Notes: generated by a model not told the origin, from the letters alone. A stretch of DNA of 13,660 bases from Clostridia bacterium (GCA_029256365.1 JAQSYB010000015.1:1-13660); one strand, 5' to 3'. Shown: positions 1 to 7,890, counted from the stretch's first letter. Numbers and translations are program-made.

Positions 1-360
1 TGGCATAGCAAAAGCTTTACAGGTTTTATAATTGGATTTTGGAATAATAGAAAATTGTATAGATTTGCTACATATACCGGCGCCAGACTTGACTATCTGG
101 AATACAACGACAATTATGTGGAACTTAGCTTTTCAGATAAGGAACATCAATTGATCGTAAAAGCAAATCAAGGTCATACCGGAGAGCTGCAAGCACCGAT
201 AAAGGGAGCTATGATAGGCAAGGTGTTAGAAAGTATAAATGGCAAGTTGGACATGACATTAATTGATAGAAAAGAAAGCAAAACAATAATCCATACCAAA
301 GCGCGCTGCTGTGGTATGGAAATAGCAGGGAATGTTCAGGATCTTGTAAGTCTGCCTTGA
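1..360 (+). CDS. Tocopherol cyclase-like family protein, C-terminal part (5' end outside window)
   Basis: The reading frame is open from base 1, so this is the 3' part of a longer gene; the TTG at 55 is an internal codon and not a convincing start because no ribosome binding site precedes it. The visible 119 residues include FTGFIIGFW, then RFATYTGA, then LQAPIKGAM, and near the end CCGMEIAG. This order of motifs resembles the C-terminal half of bacterial proteins assigned to the tocopherol cyclase-like family. In plants that family closes the chromanol ring of vitamin E, but the bacterial members in anaerobes have no established substrate, so only the fold family is proposed. No signal peptide or membrane segment can be judged from a fragment. 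The last 25 bases overlap the minus-strand gene that follows. The family call comes from remembered motif similarity, not from a search. Confidence 0.55.
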   Translation, partial: WHSKSFTGFIIGFWNNRKLYRFATYTGARLDYLEYNDNYVELSFSDKEHQLIVKANQGHTGELQAPIKGAMIGKVLESINGKLDMTLIDRKESKTIIHTKARCCGMEIAGNVQDLVSLP

Positions 361-560
361 CGAATAAACTCATTAATCTTACTTATTGAGACACCAGTAG
401 CATTGGCTACCTCCTGTATGTTTTTATTAGAGTAGTTATATAAGTAATCCCTTACTTTTTCAAATTCACTTTGGTTATTTGAAAAGCAGCTTTGGCAGAC
501 CTCATAGAAGCCCTGTTTTTCAAAAAGCTTGCCACATATAGGGCAGTTTATAGAAATCAT
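336..560 (-). CDS. Small zinc-finger plus helix-turn-helix protein, similar to the YvyF/TIGR03826 flagellar-region family
   Basis: The product is 74 residues. Residues 6-24 hold two cysteine pairs (CPICG, then CQSC), the pattern of a small zinc ribbon. Residues 42-72 (NIQEVANATGVSISKINEF, then IRQGRL) look like a helix-turn-helix of the MerR-like kind. Zinc ribbon followed by this HTH at this size matches the small protein found near flgM and comF in Firmicute flagellar regions (YvyF, TIGR03826), thought to be regulatory. A frame extends upstream to a TTG at 575. I chose the ATG at 560 because GGGGGTGA lies five bases before it and would otherwise be inside the coding sequence. No flagellar gene is visible here, so it may be a detached paralogue. 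The 3' end overlaps the converging gene by 25 bases. The target promoter is unknown. Confidence 0.7.
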   Translation of the reverse strand: MISINCPICGKLFEKQGFYEVCQSCFSNNQSEFEKVRDYLYNYSNKNIQEVANATGVSISKINEFIRQGRLTRS

Positions 561-605
561 AATAGTCACCCCCAAAAAAAATAGTCCAAATTTACCATAG
601 TCTTA

Positions 606-622
606 CACTTAAATAATAAGTG
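606..622. repeat. Short inverted repeat between the divergent genes
   Basis: CACTTA and TAAGTG flank a 5-base AATAA spacer, upstream of both the minus-strand zinc-finger gene and the plus-strand sigI leader promoter. It could be an operator for a dimeric regulator, but the sequence is AT-rich and such a palindrome can arise by chance. Confidence 0.25.
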
Positions 623-684
623 ATAATAAGATATAATGCGAAGTAAGGAAATTATGTAAACTCAAAGACGTTCAAAGTATAGAT

Positions 685-714
685 TTGACTTTTTTACTAT
701 ATTTCTGTTATATA
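685..714 (+). promoter_or_regulatory. Candidate sigma-A promoter for the sigI leader RNA
   Basis: TTGACT at 685-690 is a near-consensus -35 box. TATATA at 709-714, after 18 bases, is the best -10; TTATAT one base earlier, with a 17-base spacer, is an alternative. Transcription would begin near 721, about 226 bases before the sigI start codon, which implies a long untranslated RNA. I see no CGAA-type SigI promoter at a convincing position, so autoregulation is not evident here. Confidence 0.55.
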
Positions 715-720
715 TATAAC

Positions 721-928
721 AAGGCCAAAATATGCTCCCTACTTCTATAAGTGGCGGGTTCTGGTTCAGCAAAATCTGCAAGAAACTTTGATTAAATCTT
801 GTGATAACAAACGATAATTTGCTGTTTATTTTACATAATGAATCGGCATTATCAAATAGGATAAACTTGTCCTTATTATATAATTCGTAAGGAAAAGAAA
901 ATTTTGGTAGTAATTTTGGTATTTTTTT
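721..928 (+). ncRNA. Candidate structured RNA of about 200 nt (sigI leader or separate small RNA)
   Basis: This gene-free stretch runs from just after a good promoter to a run of seven T. It contains many potential helices. CCAAAAT (725-731) can close on either of two ATTTTGG copies (901-907, 913-919), the second just before the T run. Inside are a hairpin built on ACTT-CTAT-AAGT with flanking CCC and GGG (about 734-756), CAGCAAA pairing with TTTGCTG (about 766-824), ATAATG pairing with CATTAT (835-852), and an AATAGGA/TCCTTATT hairpin (about 856-879). A long-range closing helix with both ends paired and a total near 200 nt recalls 6S RNA and the raiA-motif RNA of Firmicutes. I cannot assign either. 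It may instead be a cis-acting sigI leader. Confidence 0.4.
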
Positions 929-946
929 CGAAAGGAGGGTGAAGTC

Positions 947-1672
947 TTGAATTCCTTTAGCGAAACAATTAATGAAAGAGTAGAAAGAATAAGGTTTCTT
1001 AAAGATGAAAAAAATGAGTTTATTCAAGATTACAAGCCCTTTATCGCTTCTACAGTAGAGAAATGTGTTGGAAGATATGTAATCTACGGGCAGGATGATG
1101 AGCTAAGCATAGGACTTATGGCTTTTGAAGAGGCAATCAATCAATTTGATTTAGGCAAGGGCAGCTTTTTGAGCTTTGCGCAAAATGTTATAAAAAGAAG
1201 AATAATTGATTACTACAGAAAAGAAAAAAAACATCAAAATGTTTCATCAATTAATAGTATTTACCCTGATGAATATGATGGAGAGAATATATATGACTAT
1301 ATTAATACAGCTGAGCAAATACAGGTGCAATATTTTGAGCAAGAAATAAATGATTTGAGAAGAATAGAAATTATGCAGCTTAAATCAGAACTGGAGATAT
1401 TTGATCTATCCTTCAGTGATATTGCCAAAAGCTCTCCTAAGCACAAGGGGACGAAGCAATCCTATATGGAGATTGTAAAATTCATTGTTGAAAACAAGGA
1501 AATCACCAACAAAATTAGACAAAAGAAATATATACCAGTGGCTGAAATACAGATGGCAACAAATCTACCCCGAAAAACCATCGAAAGAGCACGAAATTAT
1601 GTAATAGCAGCAGTACTAATACTAACTGGTGATTATTACAGCTTGAGAGAGTATATTGATTGGGGGGTGTAG
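947..1672 (+). CDS. sigI: RNA polymerase sigma-I factor SigI
   Basis: SigI is an alternative sigma-70-family factor. In Bacillus it responds to heat and cell-envelope stress, and in cellulolytic clostridia it drives cellulosome genes. The 241-residue product has sigma region 2 at about residues 25-96, including GSFLSFAQNVIKRRIIDYYR, which is typical of SigI. In place of a classical region 4 it has the SigI-specific C-terminal domain with a helix-turn-helix at about 195-222 (YIPVAEIQMATNLPRKTIER). The start is TTG at 947, supported by AAAGGAGG at 931-938. The stop lies two bases before the rsgI start, so the two genes are translationally coupled. A promoter-like site lies about 230 bases upstream. 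The family assignment is firm, but the regulon cannot be deduced; the partner RsgI lacks a sugar-binding domain, which argues against polysaccharide sensing. Confidence 0.93.
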   Translation: MNSFSETINERVERIRFLKDEKNEFIQDYKPFIASTVEKCVGRYVIYGQDDELSIGLMAFEEAINQFDLGKGSFLSFAQNVIKRRIIDYYRKEKKHQNVSSINSIYPDEYDGENIYDYINTAEQIQVQYFEQEINDLRRIEIMQLKSELEIFDLSFSDIAKSSPKHKGTKQSYMEIVKFIVENKEITNKIRQKKYIPVAEIQMATNLPRKTIERARNYVIAAVLILTGDYYSLREYIDWGV

Positions 1673-1674
1673 AG

Positions 1675-2775
1675 ATGAAGGGTATAATAGCAGAAATTCA
1701 CGGTAGTTATATAATCGTAATAGCAAAAAATGGAGACTTTATTAAATGTAAAAAACTCCCCAATTGCAATATAGGTGATGAAATAATCATACCGATTCGA
1801 AATATGCGATCCATTTATAAAAAAATATCAACAATTGCAGCCAGCTTTATCATACTTGCTATGATGTCCACAGGTGTTTACGCTTATTACACACCATATA
1901 GCTATGTTAGTGTAGATATTAATCCAAGCTTAGAGCTATCTGTTAATAGATTTGACAAAGTGATAGGCGTACATGCATATAATGAAGAGGCACAAAGCCT
2001 ATTGGATTCTTCAACAGATATAAAGTACAAAGGTATCGATGTTGCACTTGCACAAATTATTGATCGTGCGGAAGACAATGGCTATATAAAGCAAGATGCT
2101 CAAAACAGCGTTATGATAGTAGTTTCCTCCAATAGCGCAAAGGAAGAAGCGGCCTTAACAAAAAAAATAAGTAAGACTTCTACAGAGGCAATGTCAAAGA
2201 TTAGCGACAGCTACGAGGTTATATTAGAAAAAACGAAGGTGGAAAACTTCAAAAAATCCCATCAGGAAAATATATCTCCTGGTCGGGTAATACTGGCGAA
2301 TGAGTTTAAAGAGGTTAAGCCTGAAGTCAATGAAGAGGAAATCAAACAAATGCCTTTGCAGCAAGCGATAAAAGAAATAGAAAAGAAGGATGACAATTCT
2401 ATAAAGGCTGCGCTGGATAATAAAAAGCCGAAAGAGAATAATCGAGAAAAAAGCAATGTGATGAACGTGAAAGAACTGATTAAAGAGAAAAATGAAGAAT
2501 TGGGTAAGAAGATAGAAGAAAACAAAAACAAAGAAAAGCAAATAGAAAGCAGCAGTGACAAAGGCAACGATAAAAATAAAGACAACAGCAATGACAATGA
2601 TAGCAACAAGGACGATGACAAAGAGAGTTTTAATCAAGACCAAGAGGATAAAGAGTCCAGCGATAAAAAGGATACCAAGGAAACACGAAAAGATGGACAA
2701 GACCAAGAAAAAGAAACCAATAAAGACAATAGCAAAGACCAAGATTCTAAAAAAGATTCTAAAAATAAGAAGTAA
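1675..2775 (+). CDS. rsgI: Membrane anti-sigma-I factor RsgI with a disordered charged tail
   Basis: RsgI holds SigI inactive at the membrane. The 366-residue product has a cytoplasmic RsgI N-terminal domain (about residues 1-48) that should bind SigI, and one membrane segment at about 51-71. An extracytoplasmic domain of about 72-235 follows, then a tail of about 130 residues (236-366) almost wholly K, D, E, N, S and Q. The motif VSVDINPSLEL places Asn83-Pro84 just outside the membrane, the bond reported to be cut by autoproteolysis in RsgI proteins before regulated release of the sigma factor. There is no carbohydrate-binding module, unlike the cellulosome-linked RsgIs; the tail resembles the B. 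subtilis type, where a disordered region helps monitor the cell wall. I chose ATG 1675, preceded by GGGGGGTG, over an upstream TTG at 1660 that overlaps sigI. A terminator follows directly. Confidence 0.92.
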   Translation: MKGIIAEIHGSYIIVIAKNGDFIKCKKLPNCNIGDEIIIPIRNMRSIYKKISTIAASFIILAMMSTGVYAYYTPYSYVSVDINPSLELSVNRFDKVIGVHAYNEEAQSLLDSSTDIKYKGIDVALAQIIDRAEDNGYIKQDAQNSVMIVVSSNSAKEEAALTKKISKTSTEAMSKISDSYEVILEKTKVENFKKSHQENISPGRVILANEFKEVKPEVNEEEIKQMPLQQAIKEIEKKDDNSIKAALDNKKPKENNREKSNVMNVKELIKEKNEELGKKIEENKNKEKQIESSSDKGNDKNKDNSNDNDSNKDDDKESFNQDQEDKESSDKKDTKETRKDGQDQEKETNKDNSKDQDSKKDSKNKK

Positions 2776-2780
2776 CATCT

Positions 2781-2809
2781 GCTGCCGAGATAATCGGCAG
2801 TCTTTTTTT
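2781..2809 (+). terminator. Intrinsic terminator of sigI-rsgI
   Basis: CTGCCGA (2782-2788) and TCGGCAG (2794-2800) form a perfect 7-bp stem with a GATAA loop, followed by TC and seven T. It begins six bases after the rsgI stop and separates this operon from sbcDC. Confidence 0.93.
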
Positions 2810-2817
2810 GTTTGCGT

Positions 2818-2844
2818 TTGTATTTTCGCAGTGTATGGTATAAA
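2818..2844 (+). promoter_or_regulatory. Candidate extended -10 promoter for sbcDC
   Basis: TGGTATAAA (2836-2844) is an extended -10 element. A weak TTGTAT lies 15 bases before the TATAAA, which is short for a -35 spacing. Transcription would start near 2851, about 50 bases before the sbcD start and after the rsgI terminator. Confidence 0.4.
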
Positions 2845-2902
2845 ATTTGTGTAAGGGCAGTTGTTTACAGCTGCTCTCTATCAGGAACTTGGAGGGCGGC
2901 AA

Positions 2903-4171
2903 ATGAAGATACTTCATACATCCGATTGGCATCTGGGTAAAGCACTAGAGAATATAAGCAGAATAGAAGAACAGCATCAGTTTATAGACGAATTATGTGA
3001 TATTGCAGAAAAAGAGCAAGTGGATCTTGTTCTTATTGCAGGAGACATCTTTGATACATATAATCCTTCCTCCGCAGCGGAGGAGTTGTTTTATGAGGCA
3101 ATAGACCGGCTGAATGGCAAGGGCAAGCGTGCCCTTCTTATCATTGCTGGCAATCATGACAGCCCTGATAGACTGTGTGCTGCCAGCCCTTTGGCTTATA
3201 AAAGCGGAGTAATTTTGCTTGGATATCCTGGCAGTGATGCAGGAGAGTATAAGACGGAAGGCAGTCAGATTAAAATTATAAGCTCGGGAGCAGGCTGGCT
3301 AGAGCTTAAGCTTCCGCAATATGATTACAATGCTGTAATATTGTCCATGCCCTATCCATCAGAATCAAGGCTGGATGAGGTGATCAGCAAGGCAGTAGAC
3401 AGTGAAAATCTTCAGCTGGCCTATTCAGAAAGAATAGGTGCGATACTGCATACAGCCAGTGTCAATTTTAGAAAAGATACCGTAAATCTGGTTGTCAGCC
3501 ATCTATTTATGAGAGAAGGCAAAGTCAGTGATTCGGAAAGGCAGCTGGGAGGTGCTCTAATGGTAGAGCCTGAGGCGATACCGGAGAATGCGCAGTATGT
3601 TGCCTTGGGACACCTGCATAGACCACAGCAGGTAAAAGGCTGCAAGGTGCCAGCATATTATTCGGGATCTCCCCTTGCATATAGCTTTTCGGAAGTAGAT
3701 TATTGCAAAGCAGTTTACATAATAGACGCAGTGCCAGATATGCCTGTAGATATCAAGGCAATCAATCTGAGCTCTGGCAAGCCCCTCAAAAAGTGGGAAG
3801 CATTAAATGGTATGGCAGAGGCAATAAGATGGTGTGAAGAGGGCAGAGATCATAATGCTTGGATTGATTTGGAGATTATTACGGATACCATAATAGGAAG
3901 TGAAGAGCAGAAGAAGCTTAGAGAGCTGCATCCCGGCATTATTAATATACGCCCTAGACTAAGAAATCAGCTGGAGTTTAGCATGGACTATAAGAATAGA
4001 GAAACCAAGGGGATAGATGAATTATTTAAGGAATACTACAAGAGCAGTGTAGGAATGGAAGCCTCTGAGGAGCTTATGGATTTATTCCTAAGCATAGCAA
4101 ATGAGGATATAGGGGAAGAAAACAAAGAAATCGAAGCCGGTGGTGAAGAATATGAGACCAAGATATCTTGA
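2903..4171 (+). CDS. sbcD: DNA double-strand-break nuclease subunit SbcD (Mre11-like)
   Basis: SbcD is the Mn-dependent nuclease subunit of SbcCD. In model bacteria the complex opens hairpins and trims blocked or palindromic DNA ends. The 422-residue product shows the calcineurin-type phosphoesterase motifs in order: SDWHLG (Asp8, His10), AGDIFD (Asp48), AGNHDSPDR (Asn84, His85, Asp86), VVSHLF (His200) and ALGHLHRPQ (His237, His239). All expected metal ligands appear present. The C-terminal part, from about residue 280, would be the SbcC-contacting and capping region. ATG 2903 is chosen because GGAGGG lies six bases upstream and the protein then begins with the family-typical MKILHTSDWHLG; an in-frame ATG at 2861 would add an unconserved leader. 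The 3' end overlaps sbcC by 20 bases, indicating coupled translation. Confidence 0.96.
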   Translation: MKILHTSDWHLGKALENISRIEEQHQFIDELCDIAEKEQVDLVLIAGDIFDTYNPSSAAEELFYEAIDRLNGKGKRALLIIAGNHDSPDRLCAASPLAYKSGVILLGYPGSDAGEYKTEGSQIKIISSGAGWLELKLPQYDYNAVILSMPYPSESRLDEVISKAVDSENLQLAYSERIGAILHTASVNFRKDTVNLVVSHLFMREGKVSDSERQLGGALMVEPEAIPENAQYVALGHLHRPQQVKGCKVPAYYSGSPLAYSFSEVDYCKAVYIIDAVPDMPVDIKAINLSSGKPLKKWEALNGMAEAIRWCEEGRDHNAWIDLEIITDTIIGSEEQKKLRELHPGIINIRPRLRNQLEFSMDYKNRETKGIDELFKEYYKSSVGMEASEELMDLFLSIANEDIGEENKEIEAGGEEYETKIS

Positions 4172-7100
4172 ATTAGAAGGCTTGCAGAGCTTTAAAGAGC
4201 TACAGCGGGTTGACTTTGATAAACTAAGTGAAACAGGACTGTTTGGGATATTTGGGCCTACTGGCAGCGGAAAGTCCACTATTCTGGATGCGATAACCCT
4301 GGCGCTATATGGCAATGTGCATAGAGCAGCCAAGGGTACCCAGGGCATTATCAATACAGATATGGGGGGGATAAAGGTTGCATTTACCTTTGACCTTACC
4401 AAGGAGGGTTTAAGAAAAACCTATAGAGTAGAGAGACAATATAAACGAAAAAAGGACTCAGACAACTCCGCAGAAGCAAAGATTGTAAGGCTGCTGGAAA
4501 TATGCGGTGAGCAGGATTATATACTGGCAGACAAGCATGGAGAAGTAAACACCTTTATAGTACAGCTGATAGGGCTTAAGTTTGAAGACTTTACCAGATC
4601 TGTAGTGCTGCCGCAAAACAAGTTTCAAGAATTTTTGCTTTCGCCCAGAGGTGAAAAGACGAAAATGCTGGAGCGAATTTTCTACTTAGAGGAATACGGC
4701 AGACGCTTGGCAGATAAGTTCAACAAGCAAATGGCGGCCGTCAAGTACAAGCTTTCCAATATTGAAGGTGCATTGTCTACCTTAGGGAATTCTTCACCGG
4801 AGGCATTGATAGAAAGCGAAAAAAGAATGACGGAGGCACAGCGATATCGGAAAGCTTGTGCAGATAAGCTTAAGCTCACAGAAGAGAGCTATGCAAAAGC
4901 CATGGGGCTATACAAGCTTTCTGGAGAATATGAAGAATTGCAGCAAAGGCTGGCAGAATGCAATATAAAAGAAGTGGAAATGAAAATGCTTCAAGAAAAA
5001 TTTCATAAATCTGAAGCTGCAAATAAAATAAAACCGATTATGCTTGCTTATAAGGAAGCCATTAGGGGTTACAGTGAAAGCAAGACAAATACAGATAATC
5101 TGCAGGAGAGGATAAAGCTGTTGGAAACAGAGAAGTCATCTGCACAGCAGAAGTATGACAAGCTTTTGAATCTCAAGGATGTGAGACTGCCGGAAATAAT
5201 AAAGTACCAAACCATGCTGCAGGAATGTCAGATTCTACAGCAGGAAACAGAAGAAGTGACAAGACTATTGGATGCAGCTAGAAAAGAATATGAAGAGATT
5301 AGAATTCATATGGAAGCTGCGAAAAAGACGGTTGCAGAAAAGACTCAGCAAAAGGATATTCTTGCAAAGGAAGTCTTGGAGCTGGAGCATAAATCTGAGG
5401 AATATCGTGTAGACAATGATACAAGAAAGCAGATAAGTCTGGGTCTGGATTTAGAGAAGGAGCTGCAAGGATTAGAAATAAGCCTTAAAAAGCAGGGGGA
5501 GAGGTGCTCTTCGCTGCAGAAAAGCTTAATAGATCACCAAGATGAATATGATAAGGCTGCAGCCGCTTTAAATAAAGCAATAGAATCCCTAGAGGAATTG
5601 AATAAGGAAAAGTTAAAATGTGATGCTGCAGAGCCAATGAATAGGGAAGAAATAGCAGAGAAGCAGGGCAAGCTGATGATGACGGAAAGCCTGCTTCAAA
5701 ATATCATGTTATCCTTTGACGCCTTAAAGAACTTAGATAATAAGATTATGGAGTATAATAAGGAAGCTGCAGCAATAGAAGTAGAACAAATTAAGCTAGA
5801 GCAGGACTTGCAGCATGCTGTTTCGGATAGAGATAACAATCAAAAGCTATTCAACAGCCTAATGGAAGAAGAAAAGCAGCATTCGGCCGCATTGTTGGCT
5901 AGTACATTGATAAATGGAGAAAAGTGTCCAGTCTGTGGAGCCTTGGAGCATCCTGATCCAGCTAGGCTGGCAGATCGAGAAAGTACAGCTTCAGAGAAAA
6001 AGCAAAGTGAAATGCAAGAGGCTATTGACGTAGAGCAAAAGCTTATTAGAGAGCTAGAGCACCAGCTGATAAAGCGAAAGCAGCAGCAGACCTCCCTGCT
6101 GCACATGATCGAGCAAACAAATATGGAGCAGCAAAGCAGGCAGTCTGATTATCAAAAGCACAGAAATGCATTGCCTGAAGAAATAAGAACACTTGAGCAG
6201 CAAGAGCTTCAAGCTTATATCAGCCAAGAAAAAGATGGCTTGATGAAGGCGGCACAAGAATATGCAATTTGGGAACAAAGGCGTCAGCTTCTTAAGGAAG
6301 GCATAAAGCAGCAGGAGACCTCATTGTCAGAAGCGAGGTTGAATGAAAGTAAGCTTGTGGTTTTGATAGATAGCACCAAAAATACACTGCAGCAGGAACA
6401 AAAGCAATTGGAGGAGCAAAGCAAATCCTATCAAGCAATTGCAGCAAAATATAAGGAGCTGCAGCAGCAGCTTAAGATAGAGCATTTCAAGGAAGAAGCA
6501 GATAAAATCAGCTTAAAGGATGAACAAGCACAGATTGTATCAGCAGCCTTAAAGAAGAATAGAAGCAGGTTGGAACCATTGATAAGTGATTTGCAGACGA
6601 CCTTGGAACAGATAAATGAAATAACCAATACACTATCAATGAAGAAATCAGAAGGCTTGAAGCTAAAGGAACAAAAAGAAGAAAAGGAAAAGAAGATAAC
6701 AAGCATTATAGGTGATAAGAAGCTTGAGCTAGAAAAAAAGCAGGTCAAAGAAGAAATAGAGCTTTTGGAAGCTTCTTATAAAAATAGCCTAGTGGAGCTA
6801 AACAATATAAATCAAAGCTTGGAAGAAATGCAAAGACAAAGAGCAGGCCTTCAAAACAGCCTTCAGTACTTTATGGAGAAGCAAAGAATTGAAGGGAAAA
6901 GGCTGGAAGAGGAGCTCGCCCTGAAGGGCTTCATAAGTCAAGAGGAAGCAGAGGCCTGCATGCTGACTGATGAGAAAATCACTATGTATCAAGAAGAAAT
7001 AACAAAATTCCATCGAGATAAAGGAAGCTTGGAAGACCGATTGAAGAGTGTTTCAAATCAGCTAAAGGGAAACATAATAAATGAAGAGCAGTGGCAGCAG

Positions 7101-7757
7101 CAGCTTGCGGAATATGAATTGGTAAAAAGTGAATTAGAGAATAGTATTTCACTTCAGGAAGCAGCCAAAAACATCTATCTGCAGATAAAGGAAAGCTTCG
7201 AGAAATGGATAAAGCTTCAAGAAGAGCGAAAGGTGATCAGCAAGAAAAAGGATATGCTAGAGCAAATACAAAAGCTGCTTAAGGGGAATGCCTTTATAGA
7301 ATTCATTTCAGAGGAGCGCATGAGATATATTGCTCGTGAAGCTGCTGAAACCCTGGGAGAGCTGACAAAGTTCAGGTATTCTATAGAATTGGATACGGAA
7401 AATGGCTTTGTAATTAGAGACAACGCAAACGGAGGGGTCCTTCGCAGTGTTGCATCACTTTCTGGAGGAGAAACCTTCCTGACCTCTCTTTCCTTGGCGC
7501 TGGCACTGTCTTCACAGCTGCAGCTAAAGGGGCAGAGTCCATTGGAGTTCTTCTTCCTGGATGAGGGCTTTGGCACCCTGGACAACACCTTGCTGGATAT
7601 TGTTATTGATTCCTTGGAAAGACTTAGCAGCAACAGTCGAGTCATCGGTCTAATCAGTCACGTGCCGGAGATGAAAAGCCGCATTACCCGCCGTTTAATT
7701 GTTGATGCTCCCGATCGGACAGGTAAGGGAAGCAGAATCCGGATAGAAAAGGCATAG
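4152..7757 (+). CDS. sbcC: DNA double-strand-break repair ATPase SbcC (Rad50-like)
   Basis: SbcC is the SMC-like ATPase that controls and positions the SbcD nuclease on DNA ends. The 1201-residue product has the N-terminal half of an ABC ATPase with Walker A GPTGSGKST (residues 35-43) and a Q-loop glutamine at about 155 (LPQNKFQEF). Two long heptad-rich coiled-coil arms follow, about 180-580 and 610-1040, rich in E, K, Q and L. Between them, almost at the centre, is the zinc hook CPVC (Cys592 and Cys595), which dimerises two arms through zinc. The C-terminal half has the signature LSGGE (1103-1107) and Walker B FFFLDEG with Asp1137 and Glu1138. ATG 4152 gives the family-typical MRPRYLELEG start, with GGTGGTGA before it; two GTGs at 4140 and 4143 are less likely. 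All ATPase motifs are intact. No clear terminator follows. Confidence 0.96.
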   Translation: MRPRYLELEGLQSFKELQRVDFDKLSETGLFGIFGPTGSGKSTILDAITLALYGNVHRAAKGTQGIINTDMGGIKVAFTFDLTKEGLRKTYRVERQYKRKKDSDNSAEAKIVRLLEICGEQDYILADKHGEVNTFIVQLIGLKFEDFTRSVVLPQNKFQEFLLSPRGEKTKMLERIFYLEEYGRRLADKFNKQMAAVKYKLSNIEGALSTLGNSSPEALIESEKRMTEAQRYRKACADKLKLTEESYAKAMGLYKLSGEYEELQQRLAECNIKEVEMKMLQEKFHKSEAANKIKPIMLAYKEAIRGYSESKTNTDNLQERIKLLETEKSSAQQKYDKLLNLKDVRLPEIIKYQTMLQECQILQQETEEVTRLLDAARKEYEEIRIHMEAAKKTVAEKTQQKDILAKEVLELEHKSEEYRVDNDTRKQISLGLDLEKELQGLEISLKKQGERCSSLQKSLIDHQDEYDKAAAALNKAIESLEELNKEKLKCDAAEPMNREEIAEKQGKLMMTESLLQNIMLSFDALKNLDNKIMEYNKEAAAIEVEQIKLEQDLQHAVSDRDNNQKLFNSLMEEEKQHSAALLASTLINGEKCPVCGALEHPDPARLADRESTASEKKQSEMQEAIDVEQKLIRELEHQLIKRKQQQTSLLHMIEQTNMEQQSRQSDYQKHRNALPEEIRTLEQQELQAYISQEKDGLMKAAQEYAIWEQRRQLLKEGIKQQETSLSEARLNESKLVVLIDSTKNTLQQEQKQLEEQSKSYQAIAAKYKELQQQLKIEHFKEEADKISLKDEQAQIVSAALKKNRSRLEPLISDLQTTLEQINEITNTLSMKKSEGLKLKEQKEEKEKKITSIIGDKKLELEKKQVKEEIELLEASYKNSLVELNNINQSLEEMQRQRAGLQNSLQYFMEKQRIEGKRLEEELALKGFISQEEAEACMLTDEKITMYQEEITKFHRDKGSLEDRLKSVSNQLKGNIINEEQWQQQLAEYELVKSELENSISLQEAAKNIYLQIKESFEKWIKLQEERKVISKKKDMLEQIQKLLKGNAFIEFISEERMRYIAREAAETLGELTKFRYSIELDTENGFVIRDNANGGVLRSVASLSGGETFLTSLSLALALSSQLQLKGQSPLEFFFLDEGFGTLDNTLLDIVIDSLERLSSNSRVIGLISHVPEMKSRITRRLIVDAPDRTGKGSRIRIEKA

Positions 7758-7783
7758 AATATCGAAGATTGTATTTAAATGAC

Positions 7784-7797
7784 ATTTCCCGGGAAAT
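7784..7797. repeat. Perfect 14-bp palindrome
   Basis: ATTTCCCGGGAAAT lies 26 bases after the sbcC stop. It has no loop and no following T run, so it is not a terminator. It could be a protein-binding site or chance. Confidence 0.4.
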
Positions 7798-7890
7798 ATG
7801 ATTGATTTGAGCAAGGGGATGTCGAAAAAAGAATATGCTTCTATACCTATATTGAAGATCAAATGACTATCCTAAGAAAATGGAGAGCCT

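Noticed and set aside
568..643. SigI-type autoregulatory promoter (ACCCCC at 568 and CGAA at 640)
   Set aside because: The two elements are about 66 bases apart, far from the spacing such a promoter needs, and the ACCCCC is the complement of the zinc-finger gene's ribosome binding site.
662..1027. 121-residue open frame on the minus strand over the sigI leader and sigI start
   Set aside because: It has no ribosome binding site, shows an AT-driven F/I/L/K composition and no family motif, and runs antisense across a promoter, a structured leader and the start of a certain gene.
2224..2854. Several long frames on both strands over the rsgI tail
   Set aside because: The repetitive GAYAAR-type codons of the charged tail leave other frames free of stops, giving artificial V/I/F/L- or K/T-rich products. 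RsgI explains the region.
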